A stretch of 64,000 nt of DNA from Amborella trichopoda (taxonomy: Eukaryota; Streptophyta; Magnoliopsida; Amborellales; Amborellaceae). A program made the translations under genes and the position numbers. Below are positions 46,765 through 60,363 of this stretch, one piece after another (position 1 is the stretch's first letter; each line of letters opens with the position of its first letter). The DNA lies in NCBI RefSeq assembly GCF_000471905.2, contig NW_006497083.1:1701594-1765593 (forward strand). The letters are read 5' to 3'. Under the pieces are notes generated by a model. It was given only the letters and a program-made list of their open reading frames with translations, had not been told where the DNA came from and did no database searches.

Positions 46765-49599
46765 CTGAAAAATTCCATGAGAAAAAAGTTCAAAAGAAAG
46801 CAAGATCATATCAGAGACTCTAATTTACAGAAAGGAAAGTATCAAATAATCCAATGGGCTGTGAGACAACAATAATACATTAGATCATCATAGTCCACTG
46901 AAATGATGGAGTTTGATTGTGAGAGAGTGTGATACACCACAGTGGTAATCTCATGTTCTAGTGGCGCCACTCTCTTGCCATCACAGTCCATCAATTCAAT
47001 GGTCAATCATTAGCCAATGGTTTGTTGTTTTCCACATACCATCTAAATACTTTCATTCTCACAGAAAGGCAAAGTTTCAAGAAATTTGGGCACGTAATTC
47101 AAGAGCCCAGGGAAGGGATTGCATAACACTTTTGAGTTTTTTTATTTTTTATTTTTTTATTCCCGTTAGATGATACTTGAGAAGCCATTATAAGGACTTA
47201 CCATAGGCATATCTGGATTCACCAAAATTTTTTTTTGTTGATGAATGACATACATATTTCCCCACTATATATATCCCCACACTATATATATTAGAGAAAT
47301 TATAATACAAGATGAAGATGCTAAGTATTATGGACACCCCAATGAGGTCGAAATAATTTCAGGAAGAAACGACAGGTGATTGCATGTGGTACATTAGCAC
47401 TAGTAAGACATTCATTAGCATAAATAGAAATTCAATATCTTAACCTATCAGATTCAATGAACATTTATGAATGTTTCAATAGATATCTGAGAGCATCAGT
47501 ATAAAATACTTATAATTAGTTCTAACATTTAGTAGTAAAGAATACTTCCATGTTTCCTGGTGGACATCTGCAATCTTCTAAATTATTACATGATTGGTTG
47601 GCATAAAATCCAATGCAGCAGCCTAGGGTGCAATAAAATTTTACCAATCACTAAGCAGTGGGTGGCAACCTAGCCATGCAAAGGGACCAATTGACAAGGC
47701 TCTGAGATATACAATTGTTGGGATTTTCTAGCCTTTAAAGGCCTTAGCTTATGTATTAACCCTTGTAACACAAATTCTTATTAATAAAAGAGAAAGAGAA
47801 ATTCTAATTTTAGTGGAAGTGTTGGTCTCTATGCACATGTCTAGGGGTGACATCATTTGTCCTTAGGGGGACGCCAATAATCCATATGACCATAATCTAC
47901 TTATTGGCTTAACTTTGATGGACCAATCACGAGTCCCTGTGAGAGAGATATAGGCTTATGCTTCATGCATTACCCCATGGCATGTCCACTCCTTGAAGGT
48001 TTCCAATAATTTATTTTAAGAGCATTTTATTTGTCTTTAAATAGGTAAGTTTAGAATTTCTCTTCTAAATATTGAGATCAAAATAATAGTTTTTATACCC
48101 TTGAAATAGTGGACACAAGTAAAAGTATATTTTTAATTGACCAGAGAACTATTTTGGAAATAAGTGGTTTGTTTTATCTTTTGCATATTATTAGTCAATT
48201 TTTGGCTTCTAGCATGACCAGGACACACGAGAGACATTTTAGACCCACATGTGGCCACATCACCATCAAGTGGGATCGTATGAATTCCACTCACCACGGA
48301 CTCACATGCGATACACAAAGCTTAGTTATGTTTATCATCATCATCAAATCCTAGTTATGTTTATGGTTGATGGAAACTTCTGCAATACCGAATCATTTCA
48401 TGAATCTGAATCACAGGTGGCCAGATGATTCCCATAGTCAGAATCGCTATTCATACAATGCATATCACATGAAGCGGGATTGTTTGGAAATCGTGCTCCA
48501 ATTCAATTGGAATCAAGATTCTTACCTTGTTGGAATTGCGGTCTCATAAACTTGAAATCAAGATTCCTAATTTACTGGAATCACACCCCAAATCATTGGG
48601 AAGCAAGCTAGAAATTATCAAGGAACGAGTTCCCAAAGGCAAAAGATTTAAGGTTTTAATTTTTCTATAAGCAAGAAATCCTTAGTAGTAGATTCTGTAT
48701 ATTGAGTACACCTACCCAAGACTCCCTTTTTATTGGAATTGATGTCCTGGACTTTCTTCCCCTAACGTTGGACTCGATATATTGAGTGCCCCTTTATCGT
48801 AGTTCTCCACAAGTATTAGAAGTCGAGCACCCTTAACTAAGTGCATTCTTATAGTTTTTAGATTGAATAAAGAAAATCAAATTACTTTATTTACATATAA
48901 TACATTTTTTGAAAAATAAGACATTTGTTACAAATTCTCCAAATTTAGGAATGATGTAAACTAGAGTTTGTTGACACCCATAGAGTTTTTAGATACCATG
49001 ATATATTAACTACTAATAAATTTTACCTACCAAAAAATTTCAAATAATATTTAAAAATTTCTCAAGCAATCCATATATTTTTAGCAAAAATTTTGATGTT
49101 TTTTTTTGCTGAATGTGGATTTAGATTCCGAATATCTCTAATTGCTATTCCTAGAAATTGGCAAGATCTTATATAAGTTGAATCAGAGTCTTGTGCACCT
49201 GCGAATCACAAAATTTGTTGGGCTGGAATCTTGATTAAAGGATATCAGAATGAGATTCCAACAACGTGGAATTGTGACTCCTAACTTCCATGTCGAGTTC
49301 TATGGTGATTCTTTCAAGGAAACTTGGAATCATGATTCCAAACTGGAATCGCTACCTAGGGTGTATGATTCCAGTAAACTTTCTCTCAAGAAAATATTTT
49401 AAAATATTTCGAAGATAACTTGAATTTGTTTGAACAAAGTACATTGACTGATTCAAAAAAGGACAACGATTATTTTTCAAGAAAACCTTGGATGCCACAT
49501 GATTCCCATTTTTATTTGGAATAAAATTTATACTTAGATTTGGAATGAACGAAAAAACAAGTTGGGATAACGGAATGATGTCATTCTGGGAATCATTAT
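46765..49599 (-). other. Intron 1, last part, of the inverted TOC90 copy
   Basis: It pairs in reverse with 56,897-60,256. It lacks the 494-base element present at 58,396 in the outer copy, and so shows the empty site near 48,130. No gene is seen. Confidence 0.7.
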
Positions 49600-52229
49600 G
49601 GAAAATCTGAAGAATAAAGGGTAGAGATTGAACGCCTCTCTACCCCCATGGATCTCCGATTTGAAGGCAAAGTAATCTCCTTTAGAAACCTGAGGCTAAA
49701 ATCTTTTGGCCTTGAACAAACTCTCTCAGGAACCTTATTTTTGGTGATCACATAAGCCACTTCTTTTTTTAAATTTCGTGACTCTCCCATATTCCTCAAG
49801 TAACCTCATGACCAAACTAGAGTGAAAAACCAGAGGGTATAAGTGAGAAAACAAGAGGAAGAAGCCGCTAGGGTTTTAGGCCCAATTTGGATCATTGGGA
49901 AAAGTTAACTGGAAAAAACTATTTCCTGTGAAATACATTTCTTACGTAGATCCTTTCCTGTAAAATGGGTTTTTGTTGTCAACATCTAGTTGCAACCTGG
50001 AAGATACATTTCTACTATTTGGATCATATGGAATAAACTGTTATCAAAGAAATTCTTCATATAAGTTATACTTGTAGAGGGTAAAGCTTCCTTACCTTTT
50101 CAAATCAGTATAATGTAATTACTATTATGATTTTTTTGGTTGTTGTTCTTCTACCTTTTGTTAAGAATTATTAAAATATGCTTAATATAATTGTATTATT
50201 CGATAACTAGATGCTCATATGGCAGACATATTAGAAGCATAGTTATTTGGAATGGGAATGTGAGAAGTTTCGGATACGCGAACGGGAGCGCAGAGCGAGT
50301 CTAGCTTAAAGTTCTCTGGGCAGCGGAGCAAGCTCCATTCATGGCCTGGGAATGGGAGCGAGTTCCATTACTTTTAGGGAACGCATCGCTATCTGGACGG
50401 TAGCGGGTTCCCTACCAAAAGGGATCGCGTTGTGCCGTTATTAGGATTGGGGTTTCCGGAATTCGCTATTTCCGTATATTGTAAACTGGGAGCACGTTCC
50501 ATTAGATGACATGTTTAATTCTTTCCAAATCCACAGTTCCAAGGTATCAATGTAATAAAAAATCATGGCATTGAGATTGCCTTTGAATTTTTGATGTCAT
50601 TGGAACATAATTTCATACCGAATTCAGCAAACAATAATATTGGGGTGCATTGGAGCATGATTTCATACTGAATTCCGCGAAAGACCTTATTTTGATGCAT
50701 TGGAGCACGCTTTCACACCAAATTGAGTAAACATTATTATTGTGGTATATAGTGCACCGCTGCACCTTAATTATACAATACCCTTTTCTAAACTGGTACT
50801 CAATGCTGAGCAAGATTTACTATTCTTATGTTTATACTATAGTTGTTGGAAACGCTTGGGAAAACCCGAATCGTTTTGGGAACCGGAATCGCGTTCGGTT
50901 AGAAGATTCCAGTCTGAGGAATCGTTGTTTGTACAATAGGAGTCGTTAGGAACGAGATTCTCAATTTTTGACATTCGTGTTTCGACCGAAATAGATCCAA
51001 GTTTCATCCATATATGGAATCGAGATTTTGTCCTCCTTGGGATTGAGATTCCATCCCCTTGGAATCGACACTCCAAGAGTCAAAATTCATTAATATGCGG
51101 AATCGAGTTTCTGACATCTTTGGAGTCGAGTTTCTGACATATGTGAAACAAAGATATGTTGTTTCAAATCATGATTCTAACATATCAAGTTTCTGAAGTA
51201 TATAGATCAGAGATCCATGTCAGTTTGAGATCGAGATTTACAACAATATGGACTATGGGATGTGTTTGACGACCCCTGCCTAGAATCGAGATTTCATTTG
51301 TATGGAGAAGGAAGCCACAAGCACATCTTGAGCCTCATCAACTTTAGAACCTATATTGGATGTAACTTATTAGAAGGTTTCCCAAACTTTAAAATGATTG
51401 TGTTGACCATTGAACTTAGGGTCATTATATACAAAAGACAATTATTTCTAAATTGTTATTTTGACTTCAGTTTTATAAAGGCAGAATAGGAGTATGTCTA
51501 CGCCATGGTTTTACTTTTAACTATATGTGTTGTATATACTCATTTTGATTTTTTTCCTTTCGGCTCTGTGAGGAAATCTAAGAGGTAAATTAATCTTCTA
51601 GCTTGTGGGGAGAAAAAGGTTCAAAATTGAGAAAATGTTTTCCAACAAAATAAAAATCTCCGCTCTAAATTTTGGATCAAAATGGAGGAAATGGGTAATC
51701 TCCCTAGAAAACCATTGCTGGGTAATCTTTTTCCAGGAATCCAAATGGCCCATTTAAGGATAAAGCCAGAGAGAGACAAAAACCTTGTAACTATGAGGGA
51801 AAACCCAGAAGAGTAGGGTTTGCTTTTTTCTTCCTGATCTCAATGAGTTTTAGCTTCCCCAATGAAGAGTTGAAGAAGACACTTTCCTAGTGTTCAATGT
51901 TCCATCAATTGAAGAGATCCAAAAGGGAAATATGAAGTCCTAGGAGGTGATACTAAGCAGTTTTCACAGTTAGTTCTATGCCCTATGTTCCTGGTTTTCT
52001 TGCTGATTTTTGGTATTTATCGTTAACAAATTACAATACTAAATAATAGGTATGTGTTAGGTGGCATGAAAGATAGGGCACATGTATTGGGACAAATATC
52101 ATTAGATATGAATATTGTCTCTGATAGATAGACACCCTATCAACGCAACTGCATGTTTTTATAATCATACAGGAAATCAAATAGACCACATCCCCAAACA
52201 TGAACTACTTTTTCAAATTCATATGCATT

Positions 52230-52545
52230 TGCAGTAGACTTAGGAGGGATGGATGAGTTGCAACTCAAGAAGGGATAGAATTTGACATGAATACATTAAG
52301 AAGAATTTAGGTGTGGCACCAACAGGCGATAAGATGGGAGAAAATAGACTTAGGTAGGCCGGTGATGTGTGGTGTAGACCTAGTGCAATAATTGTTAGAA
52401 GGTCCAAGTTAGTTCAAATGGAAGGCTAAAAAATGGTAAGGAGCAGGCCCAAAAGGACACGATTGGTTGTAATAAAAAAAGATATGGAGACCTATGGCGT
52501 CACCGAGGGTATGACCTTTAATAGAGCAAAAGCTAAAACATTGTT
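52230..52545 (+). mobile_element. RTE-type LINE 3' fragment, duplicated copy
   Basis: It matches 38,715-39,075 in reverse complement (CAGTAGACTTAGGAGGGATG; GATATGGAGACCTATGGCGT). It lacks the last part of the usual end. About 350 bases that follow (52,546-52,900) have no clear partner in the left arm. Confidence 0.75.
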
Positions 52546-55256
52546 CTTGTGTAGCATTCAAAATTTCAAATGCCCACTTCAAAGTGCTTTGTAGTGATTG
52601 TCGGCCATTTCTTGATGTAGAATCATCATTTTGCCAGCTCTAATTTTCCTTATAACATTCCCAAGAAGTTTGTGGAAACTAAGCAATTAAACCATAAATA
52701 AAGTAAAATGATAAACGATAAATAATGTATGTAAATTTCTCTAGGTGATAAATCTCAAATGTTCACAATATTGCTTTAGGTTGGATACATGTGGAGAGGG
52801 CAAAATTGGTTCCTTGTATGTCTAAAAGCATAAACTTTCAAATTACACCTTGAGAGCATAATTGTCCATGGCAAATGGAGTTCAAGAAATTTTAATTTGC
52901 TTTCATCCAGAAAAGCGAAGTCAGCATGTGAATGTATGCATTATTAGGTCAGTGGATTAGAGGCAAGGCGATACTACCAAATATGAAGAGAAAATAATCT
53001 CTAGGCAAGCTTAGTGGTTCAGGTTAAGACCTAACACACCATCTTTGGATCTAAGAACTCTAGCCAGTAAAATTACCAAGAATATTTTAAGAATATCAAG
53101 CATTCCATGCAAGTATAACTCTTACCAATAAAAGTAATGTATTAATCACCCAAGTTTAATTAATCAACCTTTTATGGTTAACAAACTTCTTATTGATAAG
53201 CCATTAGAAGCTTGGGTAATGCCCAGAATTGTTTTAATTTGAGGTTGCTTAAGAACGTGGGAACTGTTTTCTAGACAAAAGTGGATGCTTCAAGGACATT
53301 CCGAACATTGTAAGATAAAATGAAGACCATAAGAAATGGTCATTAACCATAGGGGAAGTCTTGTTATCAAAGAATTTCATGAAGGGTTAACATTTTTTCA
53401 AGCGTATACAAGGCACGTTGATATCCACAAAAAACAAAATGAACAACTTTAATTGACTTTTAAACACTCCTCCAAGGTTACTCCTTCTAGCCCAGTGAAA
53501 CGACTTCAATAATGATGGGATCCAAGTAAAAGAAAACCTTTAAGCCAGTCAGAAGGATTGTTTTTCTCCAGCCTTAAAATCTCGAGTACTTTGTCAATAC
53601 TATCTTTGATTTAGCCTCTGACACTAGTTTATTTAATCCCACAGGAACAATATCATATTAGCTTGCATGACAAATGTCAAAAAAAGTTTCATTAAAATTA
53701 TATGGAGTGGAATGCAGATCTACTTTTTGCAACCAAAATTTAGAAAGGATATTAGAATAGAAGGATTGAAAATATCTTTGTAGATAGATTGAAAAGATCT
53801 TTAAGTTAATATTTAATAGCATCGTAAGTAGTTCATCAAAAAAATATCCTAGAAGATTCAGAAGATAAGGAAAAGCAAGGCTCTTGGAGTAAAATAACGC
53901 ATAAATACACAACAAAGTTATACCAGATTAAAGTTCTCAAACAAAAAAAAAGAAAAATTAAAATTTATGTAGAAAATGAAAAATCAAGAAATAATCATCA
54001 TGTAACTAAAAAGTAACAAGTTTGAGCTTATTACTGCACCAATTTACTGTTTCTAATCCAATATTCAGGAACACAACTTAGGCTCAGAACTCAGGCCCTA
54101 ACTCCCTCGAGTAGTGTACGGGGCAAAAAAATACCCTAAAAAATTAAAATTAAAATAAAATAAAATAGTAAAAATCAAAGTAGATTTTAGAAAAATCCAA
54201 AAAGAATATAAAATAGGGCACATGACAAAAACATTCCTACCACGATAGGGGACCTCTACCCATTGAGTCAACCAAAAAAAAAACAAGAACACCCCAAATG
54301 ATCCTCAAAAACTAAAATTACTTGTAAAATATTCAAATATTGGTTTTACAATTTAACATATTTTCTATATTTTTTATTTTTTATGTAACAGCGAGTTTTA
54401 CCCAAATACAGGGCTCAACAAGAAGTGAGTCCAAGTAACTTGGCTTGAGTCCCTTAACACTGTTTCAATCTTGTGTAACTTATCGACTTTACACTAACAA
54501 GAATTTTTCTTTTTTTTATTTTAATTATTAACAAAGTTTTTGTTAAATCCAAAAAGGTGTTACAATTTGTACAGGTATCAAGAGTGTCCTGGTTACATCT
54601 CTTCCCTATTTATTTATTTTTTGAAACTTCAAGTGCAATGGTAACATCTCAATGTTCCATAAAGAATGATGAAACAAACAAAGCTATCAAATCTACCCCT
54701 TCTTCGACAAAAGCAGCAGCTGCTGCATGTTCTTCCTTAACACATGGACATAACTAGTAAAAACATGTATATAACTACCTCAGAATTTGAACTTATAAAA
54801 CATTGAAGTTCATCCAATGCCATTTTTTTTGTACCTTTTTTTTTTTATGCTAAACATGATTGTCAAGGCAAGCAGAAGACGAACCAAATGTCGAGAGAAA
54901 ATCAAATAATGCATAACCTAAGAAAAACAGTTAGCTTCCTAGCTGATAAGGTATCAAATATAACTCACACAGCGGCCACTAAACCGGAAAAAAGAACGAA
55001 TACTGACATCTCAGTCGTTCTAGACTATAATTCACCGAAGACAATTGCAAATAACCAATAAGATAAACAAAAATACGAATTGAAATGGAGGCTAAAATTA
55101 AGTTGGGCATTAGGTTATTCATTCTGTAACTAGGGCACAATAGACACAGCTCTAATCCATAAGGTTTCAACCCTTTAGAAAAACAACAAACTAAACATGG
55201 GTTTTCTCATAATCTCAATTCGAAATCTATCCAAACAATAGTAAAAAAAACTAGAC

Positions 55257-55377
55257 CTGTCACATCGACATCCTCGTGCCCATGGGTGTCGTCCTCGTCA
55301 AGAAAGCTATTGCTGCATGAAAGTGGTCTTGCAGTGAGCAAAAAATTCCTTGAAATCCAATCTTTAAAGTTCTTCAT
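55257..55377 (-). pseudogene. TOC90 exon 1d, inverted copy
   Basis: On minus it reads MKNFKDWISRNFLLTARPLS to DVDVT, 40 codons plus one base, with donor ACAG/GTCTAG. This copy is closest to Arabidopsis TOC90 in its first residues (MK-FKDW). It belongs with the truncated exon 2 at 46,764-45,642, an intron of about 8.5 kb away, so it cannot give a full protein. The leader (55,378-55,690) is CT-rich on minus. Confidence 0.75.
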
Positions 55378-55994
55378 CCTCAAATGGAAACCCTTTTATC
55401 TCCCTAACTATTGGCTTAAAAATCCCTCATCTGCTTTCCAAGCGGGAATCATCACCAGTCTCTTTGAGAATACGATTAATTCTTGCATATCATCTTCTTC
55501 CTCCTCTCTCACTTCAGAGAATGAAGACCTCCGAGCAAGAGAGAGAAAGGAGAGAGCGAGGAAGAGATAGCAGAGTGGGAAGCATAGATTGCAAGGACAG
55601 GGGCGTGGGGGTTTCGAGGAGGACTCATGATTGTCCAAATGTTTCGGAGGGATTATCCCAAAAGGAAATGAGTTTATTCAACAGTTTCGAGTTTCAACAC
55701 TTTGAGTTAAAAAATTAGAATATATTTTGATGGGGCTGCTGGACTAAGGATGCAGTTTCTATAAGTGTTTTTGCTTATAGTTAATCTGTAATGTGTCAAG
55801 AGAAAGTGGAGGGTTTCAATGGTGAAGAGAGAGAATGGGTTAAAGGAAAAAAGAGTTTCAACATAAAACCCTTTGCGGTGGTATTGAAGTCAATTGGTGT
55901 TGAGATTTTTCTCTTATTAAAATGAATGGCCCAAAACTCAAATTCACCCTAACATGGTGTATTCAAATTGTAGAAGATCATTCCCCTTTATTGT

Positions 55995-56415
55995 AGTGAG
56001 TTTTCTGGTGTGGCTTTACTTATAGGAAAATTGTTTTGGCTGTCGCTCTGCAAACCTCATTAAAAATAATAATTCTAGCATTGAAAAGCCATCAAATTGA
56101 TCATCTCGTCTTTAACCATTATGGTTGTAAAAAAAAAAAGGATTTCGAGTCCTAAATATAATGCATATTGTAACAAATTATTAAGACGGTCCATTCGCCT
56201 TAAAAATAAGTGTACACGGACCGACAAGGTTTGTACTATCTTTTGAGCTTCAAATTTCATAGTTGGTTGTGGAATTGATTTTAGACCATCATATAGATTT
56301 CTGATTGCCCAAACTCCTTTTCAGATAAGGATTCAAAGTGAGGCTCTACTTTGTTTTCATAAAACCTAGATCATATAGAAACTGCATCCATAGTCTTGCA
56401 GCCCTATCAACATAT
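55995..56415 (+). mobile_element. Family B element upstream of exon 1d
   Basis: It has the same sequence and orientation as 44,415-44,865. At 56,415 it stops after CATATATT and the intron segment P begins, so this is the right-hand breakpoint of the inverted insert. Confidence 0.75.
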
Positions 56416-56895
56416 ATTACATTATACTGATTTGATAAGGTAGGGAAGCTTTACCCTCTACAAGTAGAACTTATATGAAGAATTTCTTTGAGAAATGTAT
56501 CTTCCAGGTTGCATCTAGATGCTATCAAGACAACAAAAACCCATTTTACAATAAAGGATTTACATAAGAAATGTATTTCACAGGAAATAGTTTTTTCCGG
56601 TTAATTTTTCCCAGGGATCCAAATCGGGCCTAAAACCCTAGCAGCTTCTTCCTCTTGTTTTCTCACTTACACCCTTTGGTTTTTCTCTCAATTTTTGTCA
56701 TGTGGTTACTTGAGGAATATGGGAGAGTCACGAAATTTAAAAAACGAAGTGGCTTATGTGATCACCAAAAATAAGGTTCCTGAGAGAGTTGGTTCAAGGC
56801 CTCTAGATTTTAGCCTTAGGTTTCTAAAGGAGATTACTTTGCCTTCAAATGGGAGATCCATGGGGCAAGACAGGCATTCAATCTCCGCCTTTTAA
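56415..56895 (+). repeat. Intron segment P, copy 3 of 3
   Basis: It resumes the outer intron after the inverted insert, starting ACATTATACTGATTTGATAA. It directly repeats 42,510-43,025. Confidence 0.8.
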
Positions 56896-59800
56896 TTCTT
56901 CGGATTTGCCATCATGATTCTCAGAATGACATCATTCCGTTATCCCAATTTGTTTTATTGCACATTCCTAATCTAAGTATAAATTTTATTTCAAATAAAA
57001 ATGGGAATCATGTGGCTTCCAAGGTTTTCTTGAAAAATAATCCTTGTCGTTTTTTGAATCAGTTAATGTACTTTGTTCAAACAAATTCAAGTTATCTTTG
57101 AAAATATTTTCTTGAGAGAAAGTTTACTAAAGTCATCGACCCTAGGTAGCGATTTCAGTTTGGAATCATGATTCCACATTTCCTTGAAAGAATCACCATA
57201 GAATTCGAAATGGAAGTTAGGAGTCACGATTCCAAGTTTTTGGAATCTCATTCTGATGTCTTTGGAATTGAGATTCCAGCCCATCAAATTTTGCGATTCG
57301 CAGGTGCATAAGAATCTGATTCAACTATATAAAACCTTGCTAATTGCTAGGAATAACAATTAGAGATATTCAGAATCTAGATCCACATTCATAAAAAAAA
57401 ACATCAAAATGTTTGCTAAAAATCTATGGAATGCTTGATAAATTTTTAAATATTATTTGAAATTTTTTGGTAGGTAAAATTTACTAGTAATTAATATATT
57501 ATGTTATCTAAAAACTCTATGGGGTGTCAACAAACTCTAGTTTACATCATTCCTACATTTGGAGAATTTGTAACAAATGTCTTATTTTTCAAAAATGTAT
57601 TATTAATAAATAAAGCAATTTTATTTTCTTTATTCAATCTTAAAACTATAGGAAAACACTTAGTTAAGGGTACTCGACCTATTTTCTAATACTTGTGGAG
57701 AACTATGATAAGGGGCACTTAATATATTGAGTCGGGAGGACAGTCAAGGATATCAATTCCAATAAAAAGGGATTCCTGGGTAAGTGTACTCAATATACAG
57801 AATCTACTACTAAGGAATTCTTGCTTATAGAAAAATAAAAACCTTAAATCTTTTGCCTTTGGGAACTCGTTCCTTGATAATTTATAGCTTGGTTCCCAAT
57901 GATTTGGGGTGTGATTCTCGTAAGTTAGGAATCTTGATTTCAAGTTTATGAGACCGCAATTCCGATAGGTAGGACTCTTGATTCCTTTTGAATTGGAGCA
58001 CGATTCCCAAACGATAGCAATCCTGCTTCATGTGATATGCATTGTTTGAATGGCGATTCTGATTATGGGAATCTTCTAGCCACCTGTGATTCAGATTCAT
58101 GAAATGATTCAGTATTGTAGAAGTTTCCAACAACCGTAAACATAACTAGGATTCATTGGGAAAAGACTATGATGATGATGATGATAAACATAACTAAGCT
58201 TTGTGTATCGCATGTGAGTCCATGGTCAGTGGAATTCATACGGTTCCCACTTGATGATGAGGTGGCCACATGTGGGTCTAAAAATGTCTCTCGTGTGTCC
58301 TAGTCATGCTAGAAGCCAAAAATTAATTAATAAAATTTGTAGAGGATAAAATAGACCACTTAATTCCAAAATAGTTCTCTGGTCAATTAAAAATTGGGAA
58401 AATATCTTCATACCCCCTATTTTTAAGTTTCATTTCACAATAGACCTAAGGTTTTTAAAAGATATCTTGGGACATAAAAATTGTAGATTTTATTTCTTCT
58501 AACCCCCTGAGCTAATTTAAACTTGTTTTTTTAGGCCAAACAAATCTAAAAAGACGTGCGTTTTCTAAAAGCCATCCTCCCAAACTTCTAGAGAGAGATA
58601 GGGGCTTCATGGAGGTGAGAGGTTATCGGGTGGAGAGAGAGAGAGGTGTTTGGAGAAACACAGAAGGAGAGAGATAGTGAGAGATACAGGAAGAGAGAGA
58701 AAGTGAGAAATGTGGGGTATATAAGTGAAGAGAGAGAAAGGATTGGGTTTAGAAAGAGCATGTCTTTCTCACATTTGTTTAGGTTAAAAAATAAATTTAA
58801 AGTGGCCAGGGGGTTAGTAGATATTTTTTGAAACCTTGAGTTTATCAAGAAATGAAACCTAAAAATAGGGAGTATGAAGATATTTTCCCTTAAAAATATA
58901 CGTTTACTTGTGTCCACTATTTCAAGGGTATAAAAACTATTATTTTGATCTCAATATTTAGAAGAGAAATTCTCAACTTACCTCTTTAAAGACAAATATA
59001 ATGCTCTTAAAATAAATTATTGGAAACGTTGAAGGAGTGGACATGCATCAACTTATAACTAGGCACTCCATTTTTCAAACTAATCCAACATGACCCATAA
59101 GCCTCAGTCTCTCTCACAGTGACTCGTGATTGGTCCATCGAAGTTAAGCCAATAAGTAGATTATGGTCATGGATTATTGGTGTCCCCCCAAGGACAAATG
59201 ATGTCACTCCTAGACATGTGCACAGAGACCAACACTTCTACTAAAATTAAGAGTTTTTGTTTCTCTTTTATTAATAAGAAATTGGTTTACAAGGGTTAAT
59301 ACATGAGCTAAGGCCTTTAAAGGCCAAAAAATCCCAACAATTGTATATCTCATGGCTTTGTCTATTGGTACCTTTGTAAAGTTGGGTTGCTACCCACTCC
59401 TCTTAGTGATTGGTAAAATTTTATTGCACCCTAGGCTGCTGCATTGGATTTATTCCATCCAATTATGTAATAATTTAGAAGGTTGAAGATGTCCACCAGG
59501 AAACATGGAAGTATTCTTTACTTCTACATATTAGAACTAATCATAAGTATTTTATACTAATGCTCTCAAATATCTATTGAAATGGTCATTGAATCTGATA
59601 GGTTACGATATTGAATTTCTATTTATGTTAATGAATGTCTTACTAGTGCTAATGTGCCATATGCAATCACCTGTCGTTTCTTCCTGTAATGATTTCAATC
59701 TCATTGTGGTCTCCATAATACTTAGTATCTTCATCTTAGACTAGAATTTTTTTGATATATATAGTGGGGAAATATTTATGTCATTCATCAACAAAAAAAT

Positions 59801-60256
59801 AATTTTGGTGAATCCAGATATGCGTGTGGTACGTCGTTATAATGGCTTCTCAAGTATCATCTAACGGGAAATGAAAAAATAAAAAATAAAAAATAAAAAA
59901 AGTCAAAAAGTGTTCTGCAGTCCCTTCCATGGGCCCTTGAATTACATGCCCAAATTTCTTGAAACTTTACCTTTCTGTGAGAATGAAAGTATTTAGATGG
60001 TATGTGAGAAACAATTGATCATTGAAATGATGGACTATGATGGCGAGAGACTGGCGCCACTAGAACATGAGATTACCACTGTGGTGTATCACACTCTCTC
60101 ACAATCAAACTTCATCATATCAGTGGACTATGATGATCTAATGTATTATTGTTGTCTCATAACCCATTGGATTATTTGATACTTTCCTTTCTGTAAATTA
60201 GAGTCTCTGATATGATCTCGCTTTCTTTTGAACTTTTTTCTCATGGACCTTTTCAG
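56896..60256 (+). other. TOC90 intron 1, last part (outer copy)
   Basis: Non-coding apart from the short element at 58,396. It ends with a good acceptor, CCTTTTCAG at 60,248-60,256. A 60-codon frame at 59,997-60,179 (ATG near the intron end) is disrupted in the inverted copy. Confidence 0.65.
58396..58889. mobile_element. 494-bp inverted-repeat transposon (MULE-type MITE) with target duplication
   Basis: The ends pair over about 40 bases: GGGAAAATATCTTCATAC at the left, GTATGAAGATATTTTCCC at the right. Flanks are TTAAAAATT (58,387-58,395) and TTAAAAATA (58,890-58,898), a 9-bp duplication with one difference. The inverted TOC90 copy has a single TTAAAAATA at this site (near 48,135). The insertion therefore happened after the duplication. 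The GA-rich interior codes for nothing. Confidence 0.88.
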
Positions 60257-60363
60257 CTTCAAGAACTCCCCCCAGTTCATGAGGGAATGCATCTACAACT
60301 TCTGCTTGTCCTGCTAATGGCATCCAATCCAGCAGATCTTGCCCTTATTCACCACCTGTGGTG
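60257..60363 (+). other. 5' part of TOC90 exon 2, with an in-frame stop
   Basis: Spliced to exon 1, this reads ASRTPPSS and then TGA at 60,280-60,282. The inverted copy has TCA there. After the stop, the frame is open to 62,496. If exon 1 is used, translation ends here; otherwise this is leader for the internal start. Confidence 0.7.

Larger units (their letters stand above)
49600..55745 (-). repeat. Right arm of the TOC90 inverted duplication
   Basis: It carries exon 1d, leader and intron start at its high-coordinate end and segment P (49,600-50,115) at its low end, inverted relative to 35,190-43,025. In segment P about 5% of bases differ by eye, while in exon 1 I count 20 differences in 121 bases. 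Confidence 0.85.

Noticed and set aside
35190-55745. Inverted TOC90 copy as an artefact of two unmerged haplotypes
   Set aside because: Exon 1 copies differ at about one base in six, arms have different insertions, there is no N gap at the breakpoints, and the orientation is inverted. A misjoin is not fully excluded, so long reads are listed as a check.
60358-60363. GTG start two codons before the TOC90 ATG
   Set aside because: Plant nuclear genes start at ATG; the ATG at 60,364 is in good context and the extra codons are only the open frame upstream.
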